Source: Oceanobacillus oncorhynchi (GTDB lineage: Bacteria > Bacillota > Bacilli > Bacillales > Amphibacillaceae). Taken from it: a DNA stretch of 64,000 nucleotides. Shown here one piece after another: positions 1 to 9,045 of this stretch. The DNA is taken from the NCBI RefSeq assembly GCF_000821065.1, contig NZ_CDGG01000001.1:4340001-4404000 (forward strand), in the 5' to 3' direction. The notes beneath the pieces were generated by a model, which saw nothing but the letters and a program-made list of their open reading frames with translations, was not told the DNA's origin and ran no database searches. Position numbers and translations under genes: made by a program. The number at the start of each line of letters is the position of its first letter. The stretch's first letter is position 1.

Positions 1-314
1 ATTGCCATTAACCCTCCTCCAATGGCAAAGGATACAAAATAAAAGAGGAATGTCAGCTTAATAAAGCGATACAAACTCTTAAATCCAAATGTGCTGAAAA
101 TAATAATAACCGAATAGAGAAGCTTGCCGGCAACATGGTTAAAAAACGAATTTGGATACAAAATCGTCAGTGGAACAATGCAGGAAGCAATAAATGCACC
201 AAGAAATAAGCGCCTTCGTTTGACTGGTTTCCGGGCAAGTATTTGTACGAGCATCAGCAGCATTAAATCTACCATAAAATTTAATGCCCAAATAACGTCT
301 AAGTAAATAGACAA
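1..314 (-). CDS. spoIIGA: SpoIIGA, pro-sigma-E processing protease (N-terminal part, cut by window edge)
   Basis: Reading the minus strand from a TTG at 314 gives an open frame to the window edge that begins SIYLDVIWALNFMVDLML and continues through KPVKRRRL, GAFIAS and HVAGKLLYSVIII. This matches the polytopic N-terminal half of SpoIIGA, the membrane aspartyl protease that matures sigma-E in the mother cell. At least three hydrophobic segments are visible in about 104 residues. The start is supported by an AGGGGGTG ribosome binding site nine bases upstream and by the position of the family start. As in B. subtilis the gene follows ftsZ, with sigE expected beyond the window. The catalytic C-terminal half is not visible here. 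Confidence 0.88.
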   Translation of the reverse strand, partial: MSIYLDVIWALNFMVDLMLLMLVQILARKPVKRRRLFLGAFIASCIVPLTILYPNSFFNHVAGKLLYSVIIIFSTFGFKSLYRFIKLTFLFYFVSFAIGGGLMA

Positions 315-418
315 TCTCTGTTGCACCCCCTAAATTGCTGCTAATCAGAAGAGATTATCATCTTCTGCGTACGTTGCTGATCATGAAATTCATAGAAAGG
401 AAGTAATATATGATGAAA

Positions 419-451
419 AGTATAGACAATTGAAAGAGAAAAGTCTGTCAA
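419..451 (-). promoter_or_regulatory. Candidate spoIIG-type promoter with 21-bp spacer
   Basis: On the minus strand TTGACA (451-446) is followed after 21 bp by TATACT (424-419), about 100 bp before the spoIIGA start. The B. subtilis spoIIG promoter is known for an over-long spacer (22 bp) rescued by Spo0A~P. Weak 0A-box-like words lie over the -35 (TGTCAAT at 446) and upstream (TGTCTAA at 499-505, one mismatch to TGTCGAA). Hexamers and spacing are seen; the Spo0A role is inferred. Confidence 0.45.
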
Positions 452-516
452 TTCTTGTGTGCAAAATTAAGCTATTTAACACTTATTCTTAGAAATAATG
501 TCTAACGATTTTTGGA

Positions 517-1352
517 TTGAACTACCCCCACTTAGCAAACTTAACGATTGCTTGAAGTGGAGAATTCCTAAGAACACCAACCTACCGGTCAGTTATGGAT
601 TAGGCTAGCCCCGCAGTCCCTGCGGTTATTCGTAATGCTTCTTTACGAAGATTCCTGCTTGCGTTAATATCTCTTTGATGATGGCATTGACAGCTATCAC
701 ACGTCCATGCACGCAAAGCAAGATTTTTAACGTCTTTGTTTTGGTGTCCACAATGAGAACATAACTGACTGGATGGATAGCTTTTCGAAACTACAACAAC
801 CTGCTTTCCATACCAGGCCGCTTTATATTCCAGCATCGTTCGTAACGTTGACCAGGATACATCGCTAATCGCTTTTGCAAGATTATGATTTTTCAACATG
901 TTTATCACAGACAAATCTTCTATTCCGATGATATCGTGGTTTTTGATTATCTCGGTGGAGATTTTATCTAACATGTCTTTTCTTTTATTAGCAATTTTTT
1001 CGTGAAGCTGTCCGTTTTGTACCATTTCATTCACCGTATGCCAATAGTGGTCTTTTTCTTTTTGTTTTCCTGTAAAATAGTTGTAGACAAAGCGGGAGCA
1101 GCCGATTGTCTTATGGATGAAGGTGATTTGTTTTTTGTTCGGATAGATACGAAAACGAAATGCTTTTTTTACTTTCATGGCTTCTTACCTCCTCCTGTCT
1201 ATTATATCAGAAGAAGAATGATTTCGGAACGTTTGTTCGATTCAATATTGAACAGTTGAGACACTCCAAAGCAATCTTTTGTGCATAGGAGATTCATCTC
1301 CCCCTTACCTCTACGCGCTTGAAGAGGGAGTTTTCTCTCCTTTTTTTGATAA
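517..1352 (-). mobile_element. IS605-group tnpB-only element, internally deleted copy
   Basis: Both ends are shared with the element at 50682-52167. One conserved block starts at TTGAACTACCCCC, with an imperfect CCCCACTT/AAGTGG hairpin. The other runs through GCAATCTTTTGTGCATAGG and CTCCCCCTTACCTCTACGCG to TTTTTTTGATAA. Similarity stops at about 517 and 1352, giving the element limits. No TIRs or target duplication are seen, as expected for IS200/IS605 transposition. There is no tnpA. It separates ftsZ from spoIIGA. Confidence 0.78.
600..1178 (-). pseudogene. Internally deleted TnpB (IS605 OrfB), 192 aa, open frame
   Basis: TnpB is the RNA-guided nuclease ancestor of Cas12. This copy keeps the N-terminal [13 protein letters not shown] start and then jumps at [16 protein letters not shown] to the C-terminal part: the RuvC-II glutamate (GIEDLS), the zinc finger (CSHCGH...CDSC) and the RuvC-III aspartate (RDINASRN). 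Compared with the second copy, 594 bp (198 codons) are missing, in frame, including the RuvC-I aspartate motif GIDVGL. The normal length is about 370-400 aa. The reading frame is intact with a GGAGG ribosome binding site, so a short protein could be made, but cleavage should be impossible. Confidence 0.85.
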
Positions 1353-1404
1353 AAAAGAGGGGCAAGGAAACTTTACTTTCTTTCCTGTAAGATAAACACT
1401 TGGT

Positions 1405-1445
1405 CTTTAAAATACTGGTATTCTCGCCGAGCAGATGTCCGCTGC
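1405..1445 (+). repeat. Dispersed repeat family A, copy 1
   Basis: Contains TAAAATACTGGTATTCTCGC followed by CGAGCAGATGTCCGCT. Three related copies lie at 30462-30500, 32432-32475 and 58697-58740, all in the same orientation and all intergenic. No coding or terminator role is apparent. Confidence 0.6.
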
Positions 1446-1489
1446 AGCTGCCTCCGAGTCTTTATATGCTTTTTTCTTATTTTCAAACA

Positions 1490-1534
1490 AAAAAATACTG
1501 TGCTAAAAGAGTTCTCTTAGCACAGTATTTTTTC
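1490..1534 (-). terminator. Rho-independent terminator after ftsZ
   Basis: A perfect 13-bp stem AATACTGTGCTAA / TTAGCACAGTATT encloses a short loop and is followed on the minus strand by a T run. It lies four bases beyond the ftsZ stop and closes the dcw transcription unit. Confidence 0.88.
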
Positions 1535-1537
1535 GTT

Positions 1538-2692
1538 TTATCGATTACGATTACGGTTTCTCAAGAAAGTCGGGATATCTAACTCATCTTCCTCGGGACG
1601 AGGCTTAGAAGGTGATGGATTGGATGTTTCTCTTTCCCTGACAGGAGTTGATTCATTTGTTTGCTGTGTAGCAGCCTGCTGGGTTTGTCCTATATTTGGA
1701 CGCTGTTGTTTTTGACGCGTATCTGCTTTTGGCTGAGCATTTTCATCAAAACCGGTAGCAATGACAGTTACAACAATTTCATCATTAAGGTTCTCATTAA
1801 TTACAGAACCAAAGATAACATTTACTTCTTGGTCCGCTGCAGAAGTAACTAAGTCAGCTGCTTCCTGCACTTCATACAAGCTCAGGTTTGTACCGCCTGT
1901 GATATTCATTAAAATACCATGCGCTCCATCGATAGAAGTCTCCAGCAGCGGGGAAGAAATTGCTTTTTTAGCAGCTTCTGTTGCTCTTGTTTCGCCAGTT
2001 GCGATACCAATACCCATTAAAGCAGAACCTTTATCATACATAATCGTTTTCACGTCAGCGAAGTCAACGTTAATAAGACCTGGCTTCGCAATTAAATCGG
2101 ATATGCCTTGTACACCTTGACGAAGCACATTATCCGCTTCACGGAAGGCTTCCAGCATCGGTGTATTTTTATCTACAATTTCAAGCAGTCGATCGTTTGG
2201 AATAACAATTAGTGTATCCACGCTTCCTTTCAGCGTATCGATACCGGAAATCGCCTGTGTTGATCTTCTTCTGCCTTCAAAAGAAAACGGACGAGTAACA
2301 ACACCAACTGTCAGCGCTCCTAAATCTTTAGCTACCTGTGCAATGACCGGAGCTGCTCCAGTTCCTGTACCGCCGCCCATTCCAGCAGTAACAAAAACCA
2401 TATCAGCACCTTTTAACACTTCTTCTAACTGCTCTTTACTTTCTTCTGCTGCTTTTTTCCCTACTTCCGGGTTAGCGCCGGCTCCAAGACCACGGGTTAA
2501 TTTCCCGCCGATTTGTATCTTGGATTCAGCCATCGAAAGATTTAAAGCTTGAGAATCTGTGTTTACTGCGATAAATTCGACACCTTCTACGCCATGCTCA
2601 ATCATACGGTTAACAGCATTGTTACCGCCGCCGCCAACTCCAATAACTTTTATCGTTGCTAATTCTTCCATGTTTGTATCAAAATCTAACAT
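1538..2692 (-). CDS. ftsZ: Cell division protein FtsZ
   Basis: Tubulin-like GTPase of 384 aa that polymerises into the Z-ring at midcell and recruits the divisome. The start chosen is the ATG at 2692 ([18 protein letters not shown]), which matches the family start and has GGAGG ten bases upstream; a longer frame to 2728 lacks support. The tubulin signature [10 protein letters not shown] is at about residues 103-112 and the switch region [11 protein letters not shown] near 210. A linker rich in Q, T, P and E runs from about 320 to 365 and ends in the conserved C-terminal peptide DELDIPTFL, which binds FtsA and SepF, plus a basic RNRNRNR tail. It lies 65 bp after ftsA and ends at a strong terminator. 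Confidence 0.98.
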   Translation of the reverse strand: MLDFDTNMEELATIKVIGVGGGGNNAVNRMIEHGVEGVEFIAVNTDSQALNLSMAESKIQIGGKLTRGLGAGANPEVGKKAAEESKEQLEEVLKGADMVFVTAGMGGGTGTGAAPVIAQVAKDLGALTVGVVTRPFSFEGRRRSTQAISGIDTLKGSVDTLIVIPNDRLLEIVDKNTPMLEAFREADNVLRQGVQGISDLIAKPGLINVDFADVKTIMYDKGSALMGIGIATGETRATEAAKKAISSPLLETSIDGAHGILMNITGGTNLSLYEVQEAADLVTSAADQEVNVIFGSVINENLNDEIVVTVIATGFDENAQPKADTRQKQQRPNIGQTQQAATQQTNESTPVRERETSNPSPSKPRPEEDELDIPTFLRNRNRNR

Positions 2693-2757
2693 ATTATGGT
2701 TTCCTCCTAGTCTACTAATTACGAACAATTCCTCGTTTCAACTTCTGTTAAAAGAAA

Positions 2758-4041
2758 TTAATCAAAGAAATATTTGAATAGGTTAGCAAATCCTGATTCT
2801 TTTTTCTTGCCTTGTTTCTTTTTCTTCTCGCCTGCAGGTCTGGATTGCTTCACTGGCTGCTGCTCCGCTTCCCCATCTATTGCTACAGCAGGATATAATT
2901 CTTTCCCTTGTATTTTCGCATTACGATAAGCAAATTGTAAAATACCGACACCTGAAGTAAACTGTGCTTCCCTGACACCAATATAATCCGGGACAGCTAC
3001 ACGTACATGAGAATAAAACAAGTCTTGCGCTAATTCCAAGCTCCCCGGCATAGCCGTGGTGCCTCCTGTCAATACGAAACCGCCAGGCAGCTCCTGAAAG
3101 CCCATTTTCCGAATTTCCCTATCAATATAAGTGTATATTTCTTCTAATCTAGCTTCTATCATATCAGCTAATTGAAGTTGATTAAATACCTGTTTTTGAT
3201 TGCTTCCGATTGTTGTGACTTCAAATGTCTCATCTTCAGAAGCATCGTTGTAAAATGCATAGCCATAATTTAGTTTGATCTGCTCTGCTTCTTCTGTAGA
3301 AATACGCAGGCCGACGGATAAATCTTTCGTTATATTGTCTCCGCCTAAATTAATAACACTTGTCGCAGCCAAATGATCATTTTCAAATACAGATACCGTT
3401 GTACAGCCTCCTCCGATATCAATCAGGGCAGAGCCCATATTCATCTCATCCTTTGATAAAGCAACTGTTCCGGCAGCAAGCGGCTGAAGACAAATATCAG
3501 ATACTTCCAAATTAGCCCGTTCCACACATTTTAAGATATTATGCAAAATCGTTTTTGAGCAGGTGATAATCGTTCCTTCCATCTCCAGACGGACACCAAT
3601 CATCCCTCTCGGATCCGTAATTTCATCTAATCCATCCACAATAAATTGCTTCGGAATCACATCGATGATTTCCCGCTCCGGCGGAATAGAAATCACTTGA
3701 GCTCCGTCAATTACTCTCGTTACATCTTCATCATTTATTTCCCGATTCTCACTTTGTACAGCGACAACGCCATGACAAGGCTGAAGCTGGATATGGGATC
3801 CGTTTATCCCCACTACTACGCGGTGAATTTCCATCCCTACCATTCGTTCTGCTTGTTCTACTGCATTCCTGATAGAATGAACAGTCTGATCAATATCAAT
3901 TATAGCACCCTTCTTCATTCCGTTTGACGCTGCAGTACCTACTCCAATAATATTTAAAGAGTCTTGTTGTACTTCTCCAATAATTACTTTTATCGTGTTT
4001 GTCCCAATGTCAAGACTAACTAATATCTCACTGTTGTTCAA
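2758..4041 (-). CDS. ftsA: Cell division protein FtsA
   Basis: Actin-like ATPase of 427 aa that tethers FtsZ filaments to the membrane. The N-terminal phosphate-binding loop SLDIGTNTIKV lies at residues 9-19, the second nucleotide motif ALIDIGGGCTTVSVF near 205 and the adenosine motif GGFVLTGGTTAMPG near 330. A basic linker (KKKKQGKKK) leads to a short amphipathic helix, SGFANLFKYFFD, at the extreme C terminus: the membrane-targeting sequence. Translation starts at TTG (4041), with GGAGGTG seven bases upstream. It is cotranscribed with ftsZ. In B. subtilis sbp, ylxX and ylxW lie between divIB and ftsA; here only 198 bp separate them and those genes are absent. Confidence 0.97.
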   Translation of the reverse strand: MNNSEILVSLDIGTNTIKVIIGEVQQDSLNIIGVGTAASNGMKKGAIIDIDQTVHSIRNAVEQAERMVGMEIHRVVVGINGSHIQLQPCHGVVAVQSENREINDEDVTRVIDGAQVISIPPEREIIDVIPKQFIVDGLDEITDPRGMIGVRLEMEGTIITCSKTILHNILKCVERANLEVSDICLQPLAAGTVALSKDEMNMGSALIDIGGGCTTVSVFENDHLAATSVINLGGDNITKDLSVGLRISTEEAEQIKLNYGYAFYNDASEDETFEVTTIGSNQKQVFNQLQLADMIEARLEEIYTYIDREIRKMGFQELPGGFVLTGGTTAMPGSLELAQDLFYSHVRVAVPDYIGVREAQFTSGVGILQFAYRNAKIQGKELYPAVAIDGEAEQQPVKQSRPAGEKKKKQGKKKESGFANLFKYFFD

Positions 4042-4239
4042 AAAAGAGCACCTCCCCGTAAAAATATGCTGACGATATTTTTACTGCCACGTTATCCTTT
4101 GTATAGTCTTTAATTCTAAAAGAAAATGAATAAAAAATAAACATATTTTATGCTTATTTTTTTCAAGTAATCTATTTCTATAAAAATCGACATTATACCA
4201 TTCGTTTAAAAAGGATGATATATGACTTCATTCTGCAAA

Positions 4240-5082
4240 TTATTCATTTCCTGTTTCTTCATTTTCTTCATTAATTTCCTCATTGAGTTCTTCAATTTCA
4301 TCTTCGATATCTACTTCTTCCATTTCATCTTTTTGAAAAGATTCGAAATAAATGCCGACACCTATATGAATGATACCACTATCCTCTTCGTCAAGCTGTG
4401 ACACAATAGAAGGATAGTAATCCAATCTGTCCAACATTTGATCTGCAATGCCTTCTACCAGAAACCCATCACTCATATACAATCTAACCTGCAGCGTATC
4501 CTCTTCTTCATCTGAATCTTTTCGTTCAATCTCAGAAATCATATTAAAAATACTTGGGCGAACATTATCCATGGCTGTTGCCAATTCTGTTAATTGCGCT
4601 TCATTAAAGCCTGTTATTAATGGAGCATTGCTGATAGAGTTTTGTGCATTTTGCTGGATGACTTGACCGTCTGCAAGAACCGGGTAAAATTCCCTTTCGT
4701 CCTGAACATAGCCAAGGACAGGCTGTTCTTCTACCTCAATCACAACGGTGCTGGGAAAACTCCGATTAATAGATGCATGTTCAATGACGGGATTTTCTTC
4801 CATCCCGGCTGCAACAGATGATCCATTCATGGACCAGATATTTGTTCCTTCTGTTACCCCTGACTCATCTATTATATACTCATCCGTTAAGAATACATTG
4901 CCGTTTACTTCAATCGTGCGTATTTCACTCCATGGAGATTGCAAGTAAACAATGATAGCAATGAGAAAGAAAAATATAGATAGATAAAATATTAATCGTC
5001 TGTTTGCTTTTTTCTTCCTAGCTTGCTTCAATTTTGGAATTCGATCCTCAATCGAAACGATATTTTTATCACTCATCTCCAT
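4240..5082 (-). CDS. divIB: Cell division protein DivIB (FtsQ family)
   Basis: Bitopic divisome protein that forms a complex with FtsL and DivIC and stabilises septal synthesis. A basic cytoplasmic segment (residues 1-29) precedes one membrane helix (about 30-48). A POTRA domain follows, starting IRTIEVNGNVFLTDEYII and including FPSTVVIEVEEQPVLGYV, then the beta domain. The last 30 residues are almost entirely acidic (EMEEVDIEDEIEELNEE). The start is at 5082 or, two codons later, 5076; both have purine-rich upstream sequence. Its upstream neighbour is spoVE; murG and murB, normally between them in Bacillus, are missing. Confidence 0.93.
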   Translation of the reverse strand: MEMSDKNIVSIEDRIPKLKQARKKKANRRLIFYLSIFFFLIAIIVYLQSPWSEIRTIEVNGNVFLTDEYIIDESGVTEGTNIWSMNGSSVAAGMEENPVIEHASINRSFPSTVVIEVEEQPVLGYVQDEREFYPVLADGQVIQQNAQNSISNAPLITGFNEAQLTELATAMDNVRPSIFNMISEIERKDSDEEEDTLQVRLYMSDGFLVEGIADQMLDRLDYYPSIVSQLDEEDSGIIHIGVGIYFESFQKDEMEEVDIEDEIEELNEEINEENEETGNE

Positions 5083-5225
5083 TTCTTCCTTTATCCATTA
5101 TTTTCAGGGAATATAACTGTATCAGTTTACTCCCTAGTATTTACAAAAATTATATCATAAATTATGGTGCTACACGTCATTGACTTCTATTGTTTCTGAA
5201 GTTTTTTCTTTTTTATCACGGATAA

Positions 5226-5264
5226 CCCGTCCGCAGAAGTTTTCTTACTTCTTCCATGGACGGG
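5226..5264. other. Stem-loop between spoVE and divIB
   Basis: CCCGTCC (5226-5232) pairs with GGACGGG (5258-5264), with inner AGAAG/CTTCT pairing. No T run follows on the minus strand, and only a weak AT stretch follows on the plus strand, so it is not a clear terminator. It sits where murG-murB would be in Bacillus. Confidence 0.5.
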
Positions 5265-5299
5265 ATTTACGTTTTATATAAATGTTCTTCGCTGCTATT

Positions 5300-6436
5300 T
5301 TAAATAATCGGCTTCGTACTTTTTTCCATACTTTTGGCGTGCCTGCTGATACTTAGAAGAATCCCGGCCGCACAAAGTGTTAACGTTAGTGATGAACCGC
5401 CGTAGCTGAGAAAAGGCAGGGTAATTCCCGTTACCGGAATCAATCCGATGACTACACTAATATTAATCATCGCCTGTAATGCTAACATACTTGCGATTCC
5501 CAGCGCTAACAGCCTGCTAAATAAATCCGGAGCTTCAATAGCAATTTTAATCCCTCTCCATAATAGCAGAAAAAACAATAAAATAGTTGTACAACCTCCA
5601 ATTAAACCTAATTCCTCACCAATGATTGAAAAAATAAAATCTGTCTGCGGCTCCGGCAGATAAAAATATTTTTGCAGGCTGTTGCCCAGCCCCAGTCCCA
5701 TCAGTCCCCCGGGACCGATAGCATAAAGAGATTGAATAATTTGAAATCCATGTCCTAGCGGATCCTCCCATGGGTTTAAGAAAGCCAGAATCCGATTAAT
5801 CCGGTAAGGTGCAGAAGCAATCAATCCGATAAACCCAATAATTCCAATGCCGGCCAGTCCAAAAAAATGAGAAAGCTTTGCACCTGCCACAAAAAGCAGA
5901 ATCATGCATGTTAAGACCAGCACCATTCCAGTTCCTAAATCTGGCTGAAGCATAATCAGACCAAATGCCGTAAAAATCAATAGAAGGCACGGGAAAAACC
6001 CTTTTTTAAACGAGGTAATATATTTTTGATGATCAGATAATATAGATGCCAGAAAAATAATTAAACCCAGCTTCATAAATTCAGAGGGCTGAATACTGAA
6101 TGCACCGATGCCAATCCAGCTCTGTGCTCCTCCGCGCACCATGCCGATTCCCGGAATAAGCACAAGGAGAAGCAGAACAAAGCAAGAAAATAATAAAATC
6201 TTTGCATACTTTTTCCATATATAATAAGGAAAGTAAGAGATAACAACCATTCCGATAAACCCGATGCCGGCAAATAAAAGCTGTCTTTTTAAGTAATAAA
6301 ATGCATCATTGAACTTATACTCCGACCAAATATAGGATGAGCTGTAAACCATCAGCATACCGATACATAAAAGGAGAATGATTATTCCAAATAATACTCT
6401 GTCTACTTTATTTTGATTTTGAATGAACTTAGACAA
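5300..6436 (-). CDS. spoVE: SpoVE, SEDS-family peptidoglycan polymerase for spore cortex
   Basis: Ten-membrane-segment SEDS glycosyltransferase of 378 aa, paralogous to the FtsW at 45024-46208. Family landmarks are WIGIGAFSIQPSEFMKLG, QPDLGTGMV, NPWEDPLGHGFQIIQSLYA, the PEPQTDFIF loop and LPFLSYGGSS near the C terminus. Position between murD and divIB and closeness to Bacillus SpoVE (YKFNDAFYY..KRQLLFAGIG) argue for SpoVE over FtsW. The start chosen is TTG at 6436, preceded by AGAAGGGG at five bases. An in-frame ATG at 6481 has no ribosome binding site and adds a non-family sequence. It probably works with SpoVD during cortex synthesis. Confidence 0.9.
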   Translation of the reverse strand: MSKFIQNQNKVDRVLFGIIILLLCIGMLMVYSSSYIWSEYKFNDAFYYLKRQLLFAGIGFIGMVVISYFPYYIWKKYAKILLFSCFVLLLLVLIPGIGMVRGGAQSWIGIGAFSIQPSEFMKLGLIIFLASILSDHQKYITSFKKGFFPCLLLIFTAFGLIMLQPDLGTGMVLVLTCMILLFVAGAKLSHFFGLAGIGIIGFIGLIASAPYRINRILAFLNPWEDPLGHGFQIIQSLYAIGPGGLMGLGLGNSLQKYFYLPEPQTDFIFSIIGEELGLIGGCTTILLFFLLLWRGIKIAIEAPDLFSRLLALGIASMLALQAMINISVVIGLIPVTGITLPFLSYGGSSLTLTLCAAGILLSISRHAKSMEKSTKPII

Positions 6437-6555
6437 AAATACCCCTTCTTTCCATGAGATAAACTTTGGAAATAGGGGCATTTTAAATATGCTGTATCAT
6501 TCTCGGCTTGTCCGAATATGGTTTGCTGTTTAGGATTAGTATTTGTTCAAGCCCC

Positions 6556-7905
6556 TTACTTCATTGTATGAACTGCTTGAACAAATATGTCTCCTCTTTC
6601 TTCAAATGTTTTGTACTGATCCCAGCTCGCACATGCGGGAGAAAGCAATAGGATATCACCTTCATCTGCTAATGAAAAACCGGTTTTAGCTGCATCATCT
6701 ACGCCGGCTGCGTGCTCAATCACCTGGATACCGGCTTCTTTTCCAACTCGCTCTAGTTTCGGTGCCGTCTCTCCAAATACAACCATTGCTTTAACATGAT
6801 GCAAATGTGGAATCAGCTCATCAAATTCATTCCCGCGATCTAAGCCGCCTGCAAGAAGGACAATATCCTTTTTAAAGGAATCTAATGCTTTTTGCGTAGC
6901 TAGGATATTTGTTGCTTTCGAATCATTGTAAACATAGCGGCCATGCAGCAGCCCGACAAACTCTAAACGATGCTTGACACCGGAAAAAGTTTTTAAGACA
7001 TGCTGTATGCCTTCATTAGTTGCTCCATTTAATTTTGCTGCTGCAACAGCTGCCAGGATATTCTCTAAGTTATGCTTCCCGACCAAGACAATATCCTCTA
7101 AAGGAATAATTGCTTCATCGAAAAAGTATACATGCGTATCATCTGCCCAAGCGCCTGTATGATACAGATTTTTTGTTGCCGAAAAGGCTATATTTTTTGC
7201 TTTTGTACCCTTCACTTTTTCTTCAAGTGTCGGATCATCAGCATTATATACCAGATAATCATCGGCATGCTGGTTTTTAAATATATTACATTTAGCTCTG
7301 ACATAGCTTTCTAAATCGCCGTGATAATCCAAATGCGCTTCATAAATGTTTAAAAGGACTGCTGTCGATGGACGAAATGTATTTATTCCCTGCAGCTGAA
7401 AGGAGGATAGTTCCATTACCACCTTTTCATCTGCTTGCATCGTTTGGGCCACTTCCGTTGCAGCAATTCCAATGTTCCCGGCAAGCTTTACCTTACAATC
7501 ACTTTTTTCCAGCATTTCCGTAACTAACGTTGTTGTGGTTGTTTTTCCATTGGAACCAGTAATTCCGATAATCGGCTGTTCGGTTATATAAGCTACCAAT
7601 TCCACCTCTGTAATTACCGGAATACTGCGTTTCTGTGCTTCTGCAACAACCGGATGATCATAACGGATACCCGGGTTTTTAACAACCATCTCTATCCCTT
7701 CTAAAACACTTAGCGGATGAGAGCCGAGCACAAGACGGGCTCCTTTTTCCTGAAGCGCCAAAACAGGTACATCTTCATAGGATGCTGCCGCATCATTCAC
7801 CGTTACATCCTTGCCGCTCTCCAACAAAACATTCGCAGCAGCTGTACCGCTTCGGGCCAATCCTAAGACAAGCACTTTTTCGGGAAATTGTTTCCATGTG
7901 TTCAT
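6556..7905 (-). CDS. murD: UDP-N-acetylmuramoyl-L-alanine--D-glutamate ligase
   Basis: Cytoplasmic Mur ligase of 449 aa that adds D-glutamate to UDP-MurNAc-L-Ala. An N-terminal UDP-binding fold begins VLVLGLARSGTAAANVL. The ATP P-loop GITGSNGKTTTTTLV follows at about 112-126, the ligase motif ELSSFQLQGI near 159, YNDSKATN near 305 and a C-terminal domain with LLSPACASWDQYKTFEERG. The ATG overlaps the mraY stop by one base (TAATG), so translation is coupled. The order mraY-murD-spoVE is as in B. subtilis. Confidence 0.98.
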   Translation of the reverse strand: MNTWKQFPEKVLVLGLARSGTAAANVLLESGKDVTVNDAAASYEDVPVLALQEKGARLVLGSHPLSVLEGIEMVVKNPGIRYDHPVVAEAQKRSIPVITEVELVAYITEQPIIGITGSNGKTTTTTLVTEMLEKSDCKVKLAGNIGIAATEVAQTMQADEKVVMELSSFQLQGINTFRPSTAVLLNIYEAHLDYHGDLESYVRAKCNIFKNQHADDYLVYNADDPTLEEKVKGTKAKNIAFSATKNLYHTGAWADDTHVYFFDEAIIPLEDIVLVGKHNLENILAAVAAAKLNGATNEGIQHVLKTFSGVKHRLEFVGLLHGRYVYNDSKATNILATQKALDSFKKDIVLLAGGLDRGNEFDELIPHLHHVKAMVVFGETAPKLERVGKEAGIQVIEHAAGVDDAAKTGFSLADEGDILLLSPACASWDQYKTFEERGDIFVQAVHTMK

Positions 7906-8888
7906 TAGATACCCACCTCAATATAAATAGCAAGAATCGCAAATAGCAGGCCGACAGACCAGAATGTGGTAACGACTCTCCATTCTGACCATCCTACCAG
8001 CTCATAGTGGTGATGCAGCGGGCTCATTTTGAAAATACGTTTTCCTGTCGTTTTAAAGGAAATAACCTGAATAATAACAGATAAGGTTTCAATAACAAAC
8101 ACACCGCCGATAATTACTAATAAAATCTCCAGCTTCAGAAGTATCGCAATGGCAGCAATTGCTCCCCCTAACGCCAATGATCCTGTATCTCCCATGAACA
8201 CCTTGGCAGGGTGCGCGTTAAACACTAAAAATCCTAACAGAGCGCCGACAACTGCTAAAGCAAAGACGGTTACCATATCATTTGGCACGCCATACCAGGC
8301 AATAATGGCAAAAGCACCGAAAGCAATCGCTGCAGTACCAGCTAATAAACCATCTAAGCCATCCGTTAAATTAACAGCATTGGAGGCTCCTACAAGCATT
8401 ACAATAATAAGAATTGCATAGAACCAGCCAATATCAAATTCAACCGTTGTTCCCGGAATGGCAATTGCTGACGAGAAGTCTTCCTGCCCGCGCAAAACAA
8501 AATAAAATACAAGTGCAATAATAATTTGTCCAAATAGCTTCTGCTTTGAAGTTAAGCCTAGATTTCGTTTCATTACTACTTTAATATAATCATCTAAAAA
8601 CCCTAGTAAGCCATAGCCAAATAACACAAAAAGTAACAGCCACAGCTCATAGCCGATCCCTGTGTCCATTCTCATTCCCATAATCAGGGATGTAATCACA
8701 ATACTGAATACAATCATAACTCCGCCCATTGTCGGTGTTCCTGATTTCTTCTGATGAGACTCAGGGCCTTCTTCTCTAATACTCTGTCCAAACTTTAATC
8801 GTCTTAAAAAAGGGATAAAAATTGGAGATAGAAGAACTGTTATAAGAAACGCTACTGCGATTGTAATTAATAAACCTGTAATATTCAT
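7905..8888 (-). CDS. mraY: Phospho-N-acetylmuramoyl-pentapeptide transferase MraY
   Basis: Polytopic membrane enzyme of 327 aa that transfers phospho-MurNAc-pentapeptide to undecaprenyl phosphate, giving lipid I. Seen are the family stretch [13 protein letters not shown] (about 45-57), the aspartate motif [31 protein letters not shown] and the C-terminal [15 protein letters not shown]. About ten hydrophobic segments are evident. GAGGTGG lies just upstream of the ATG. The next enzyme in the pathway, MurG, is not encoded in this window. Confidence 0.97.
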   Translation of the reverse strand: MNITGLLITIAVAFLITVLLSPIFIPFLRRLKFGQSIREEGPESHQKKSGTPTMGGVMIVFSIVITSLIMGMRMDTGIGYELWLLLFVLFGYGLLGFLDDYIKVVMKRNLGLTSKQKLFGQIIIALVFYFVLRGQEDFSSAIAIPGTTVEFDIGWFYAILIIVMLVGASNAVNLTDGLDGLLAGTAAIAFGAFAIIAWYGVPNDMVTVFALAVVGALLGFLVFNAHPAKVFMGDTGSLALGGAIAAIAILLKLEILLVIIGGVFVIETLSVIIQVISFKTTGKRIFKMSPLHHHYELVGWSEWRVVTTFWSVGLLFAILAIYIEVGI

Positions 8889-8939
8889 TTTCTCTCCACC
8901 TCATTTGTAACCATTTATAGAATTGTTAACAAAGCATGC

Positions 8940-9010
8940 CAGAATCAGTGCAATTCTTATGAGCATTTGCTGAAACTTCTCTAATCCTCAAATCCACCGC
9001 ACTGATTCTG
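8940..9010. repeat. Inverted repeat in the murF-mraY gap
   Basis: CAGAATCAGTGC (8940-8951) and GCACTGATTCTG (8999-9010) are perfect 12-bp inverted repeats separated by 47 bases. There is no T run on either side, so a terminator is unlikely. It could be an mRNA stem-loop or a remnant of a small palindromic element. Confidence 0.55.
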
Positions 9011-9045
9011 TTTCCTGATGATGTAAACAATACCTATAAGATGCC

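Noticed and set aside
124-306. 60-aa plus-strand open frame
   Set aside because: It is the antisense shadow of spoIIGA, whose minus-strand translation matches the family well.
1410-1445. Family A repeat as a conserved hairpin
   Set aside because: A CGGTG-TTCT-CGCCG stem forms in the 32.4-kb copy but is broken in the other three without compensation.
5226-5264. Terminator of spoVE
   Set aside because: The stem is good, but no T run follows on the minus strand, so it is recorded only as a stem-loop.
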